DNA of 6,313 nucleotides from CAZGXQ01 sp964530195 (lineage in GTDB: Bacteria; Patescibacteriota; Minisyncoccia; Minisyncoccales; GBS-2), in assembly GCA_964530195.1 (NCBI GenBank), contig CAZGXQ010000055.1:1-6313 (forward strand), in the 5' to 3' direction. Of this stretch, positions 5,104 to 6,313 are shown in pieces (the first letter of the stretch is position 1; each line of letters begins with the position of its first letter). The translations under genes were made by a program, and so were the position numbers. The notes below the pieces were generated by a model. That model saw only the letters and a list, made by a program, of their open reading frames with translations, was not told the origin of the DNA and made no database searches.

Positions 5104-5979
5104 ATGAGGAAATTTTTGTTTTTTCTTTTAGCTCTAGTCCTTCTTGGGATTTCTATTTTTTATTATTGGCCAAAAATAAATGTAAAAATTCCTGAAATTC
5201 AAAACTTTTCAAAGAAAGTTGAAGAAATAACAAAGTTTCCAGAAATAATTCAAGAAAGAAAAATCGCTCCCCCACCCCTAAAAGTTATTAAAGAAGAAAA
5301 GCCAGAAGCAATTTTAACTCAAAAAGGAATAATTGAATGGACGAACAAACAAAGAGAAAAATACGGTTTAGCGCCTTTAAAAGAAAATCCACTTTTAGAT
5401 GAAACTGCCCTGGCAAAAGTTGAAGATATGTTTGAAAATCAATACTTTGCTCACGAATCCCCATCTGGAGAAGGAGTTTCAAATTTAGCAAAAAAATTTG
5501 GTTATGACTTTTTATTAATTGGTGAAAATTTGGCAATGGGAAATTTTTCATCTGATGAAGATTTGGTTTTAGCTTGGATGGAAAGTCCAGGACACAGAGA
5601 AAACATTTTGAACGAAAAATATCAAGAAATTGGAGTTGCGGTAAAAAAAGGAATTTTTGAAGGAAAAGAAGTTTGGATTGCGGTTCAGCATTTTGGTTTA
5701 CCATCTTCATTCTGTCCTAAACCCAATCTTTCTTTGAAAGATAAAATCGAAGAAAACGAAAAACAATTATCTGAAATTGAGAAAGAACTGCTAGTTTTAC
5801 AGTCTGAAATTAAAAAATTTAAAAGATGGCAAAGAGAAGAAATCTCACAAAAAATTAATCAATACAACGAATTGGTTTTAAAATATAATAACTTAGTTGA
5901 GGAAACAAAAAATTTAATTGATCAATACAATTTTCAAGTTAGCTTATTCAATCAATGCCTCTCTAAAGTTTTGGAATAG
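5104..5979 (+). CDS. Membrane-anchored CAP/SCP-domain extracytoplasmic protein (YkwD-like)
   Basis: The 291-residue protein begins with a signal-anchor (residues 1-21, RK then a hydrophobic run ending FYYW). A Lys/Glu/Pro-rich spacer (22-72) follows, then a CAP/SCP domain at about 73-198. The CAP signatures are intact: FAHESPSGEG (His117 in the cavity), GENLA (140-144, Glu141), SPGHRENIL (161-169, His164) and WIAVQHFG (191-198). The C-terminal 80 residues (about 211-290) are a heptad-like coiled coil rich in Lys, Glu, Gln and Asn. Bacterial CAP proteins of this kind sit outside the membrane; their biochemical role is unsettled, with cell-wall, lipid-binding and protease-like roles proposed. 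No signal-peptidase site is obvious, so membrane tethering is more likely than release. The coiled coil could support oligomers or contact a surface partner. It ends the operon, 7 bases after the sigma gene, and may be the sigma factor's output or its sensor. Confidence 0.92.
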   Translation: MRKFLFFLLALVLLGISIFYYWPKINVKIPEIQNFSKKVEEITKFPEIIQERKIAPPPLKVIKEEKPEAILTQKGIIEWTNKQREKYGLAPLKENPLLDETALAKVEDMFENQYFAHESPSGEGVSNLAKKFGYDFLLIGENLAMGNFSSDEDLVLAWMESPGHRENILNEKYQEIGVAVKKGIFEGKEVWIAVQHFGLPSSFCPKPNLSLKDKIEENEKQLSEIEKELLVLQSEIKKFKRWQREEISQKINQYNELVLKYNNLVEETKNLIDQYNFQVSLFNQCLSKVLE

Positions 5980-6027
5980 TAGACTAAAAATTTTTAGAAA
6001 AACGCAATTTAATTATTTTCCCATTTT

Positions 6028-6056
6028 TTGGTATTATGGAATATGTAATATATAAA
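6028..6056 (+). promoter_or_regulatory. Possible promoter upstream of the inverted repeat and LemA copy
   Basis: TTGGTA (6028-6033), a 17-base spacer and TATAAA (6051-6056) match 4 of 6 and 5 of 6 consensus positions. The predicted start would be near 6063, giving an RNA that includes the 6125-6147 hairpin and then the LemA fragment. No good start codon follows closely, so it may drive a non-coding RNA or be a chance match in AT-rich DNA. Confidence 0.4.
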
Positions 6057-6124
6057 ATTCAAAATTAAAGCAGAGTGAATTCGGATTTTTAAACCAAAAT
6101 CAAGTTTAAAAAGGCAAAAACAAA

Positions 6125-6147
6125 CTGGCAACGTTTAACGTTGCCAG
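6125..6147. repeat. Perfect 23-base inverted repeat, terminator-like on the minus strand
   Basis: CTGGCAACGTT and AACGTTGCCAG are exact reverse complements around a single central T. As RNA this makes a 9-bp G+C-containing stem with a 5-base loop, the same geometry as the terminator at 3091-3118. A T-run follows on the minus strand only (complement of the A-rich 6115-6124); on the plus strand it is followed by AAAAATTTC. It therefore fits an intrinsic terminator for transcription entering from the right. It lies four bases before the start of the duplicated LemA segment, so it may instead mark a rearrangement point. Confidence 0.75.
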
Positions 6148-6151
6148 AAAA

Positions 6152-6313
6152 ATTTCTTCACTTGTTGCAGTGATTGAAAAATATCCAGAGCTTAAAGCTT
6201 CAGAAAATTTTCAATCTCTAATGAGAACTTTAGTTGATACAGAAGAAAGGATTGCTTATTCTCGTGAATTTTATAATCGAACCGTGAGAAAATATAATAC
6301 TTTAATTCAACAG
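6152..6313 (+). pseudogene. 5'-truncated partial copy of the LemA gene, continuing past the right edge
   Basis: The 162 bases match 4315-4476 of the intact gene at 156 positions without gaps. They encode residues equivalent to 382-435 in an open frame. Five of six differences are at third codon positions. Four are silent, and the other two are Asn391 to Lys and Lys406 to Arg. The same frame is open back to 6110, through the inverted repeat, but contains no ATG, GTG or TTG before the GTG at 6170. There is no trace of the upstream BAM domain, membrane helices or first LemA helices, so a functional LemA cannot start here. The fragment may be debris of a duplication, the start of a tandem copy of the sigma-CAP region, a donor cassette, or an assembly join. 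The window ends before this can be decided. Confidence 0.8.

Larger units (their letters stand above)
5980..6151. other. Non-coding interval after the CAP gene
   Basis: This AT-rich interval lies between the CAP stop and the partial LemA copy. It contains an A/T palindrome CTAAAAATTTTTAG (5984-5997) that lacks the G+C stem of a terminator, a possible promoter (6028-6056), and the perfect inverted repeat at 6125-6147. AAATTCAAAATTAA at 6055-6068 repeats the LemA-sigma junction sequence at 4547-4560. No gene longer than about ten codons with a plausible start was seen. Confidence 0.6.

Noticed and set aside
5288..5710. Minus-strand open frame of 140 codons opposite the CAP gene
   Set aside because: It mirrors the well-conserved CAP domain and gives a low-complexity Leu/Phe/Gln-rich product expected from the complement of AT-rich coding DNA.
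5984..5997. Palindrome CTAAAAATTTTTAG as the CAP operon terminator
   Set aside because: The stem is almost wholly A-T with no loop, too weak for an intrinsic terminator; likely chance in AT-rich DNA.
1..6313. CRISPR array, tRNA, rRNA or insertion sequence
   Set aside because: No regularly spaced repeats, tRNA-like cloverleaf, rRNA sequence or transposase was recognised on either strand.

Overview
This AT-rich window looks like part of a bacterial genome. It has sigma-70-type promoters, an ECF sigma factor, an intrinsic terminator and a CAP/SCP-domain surface protein. Several features point to a reduced-genome lineage such as the Candidate Phyla Radiation (Patescibacteria): near-absence of Shine-Dalgarno sequences, two promoters placed so that the transcript would begin at or next to the start codon, tight gene packing, and an archaeal-style Hel308 helicase carrying an intein. 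That placement is an inference; no marker gene in the window settles it.

Layout, left to right. (1) 3-1310, plus strand: the C-terminal part of a Hel308-type DNA helicase. Its first 58 visible codons are the tail of an intein ending in His-Asn at 176. The helicase resumes at Ser (177-179) inside conserved motif V, so both intein and helicase continue beyond the left edge. (2) 1311-1528: convergent intergenic DNA with only weak hairpins. (3) 2712 to 1529, minus strand: a two-gene operon of a V4R/HNOB-like ligand-binding protein and a PAS plus coiled-coil protein without a kinase domain, joined by a TAATG stop/start overlap. (4) 2800-3102, plus strand: a small GC-richer gene for a stand-alone sigma-region-4-like helix-turn-helix protein. 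It has a near-consensus promoter 6 bases ahead of its ATG and a strong terminator whose loop holds its own stop codon. (5) 3172-5979, plus strand: a compact three-gene unit of a BAM/GIDE-LemA membrane fusion protein, an ECF sigma factor and a membrane-anchored CAP/SCP protein. (6) 5980-6313: a non-coding stretch with a possible promoter and a perfect 23-base inverted repeat, followed by a 162-base, 96%-identical partial copy of the LemA coding region that runs off the right edge.

The right half reads as an envelope or surface-sensing locus: a membrane protein with a periplasm- or cytoplasm-facing BAM domain and a LemA helical bundle, a co-transcribed sigma factor with no recognisable anti-sigma gene, and an extracytoplasmic CAP protein. 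The left-centre holds soluble sensory parts (V4R, PAS) divergent from a small HTH protein. Whether these two sets communicate is not shown by the sequence.

The observations most worth following are the split of helicase motif V by an intein, the BAM/GIDE-LemA fusion in an ECF sigma operon, the truncated LemA copy bordered by a perfect inverted repeat, and the leaderless-type gene starts.
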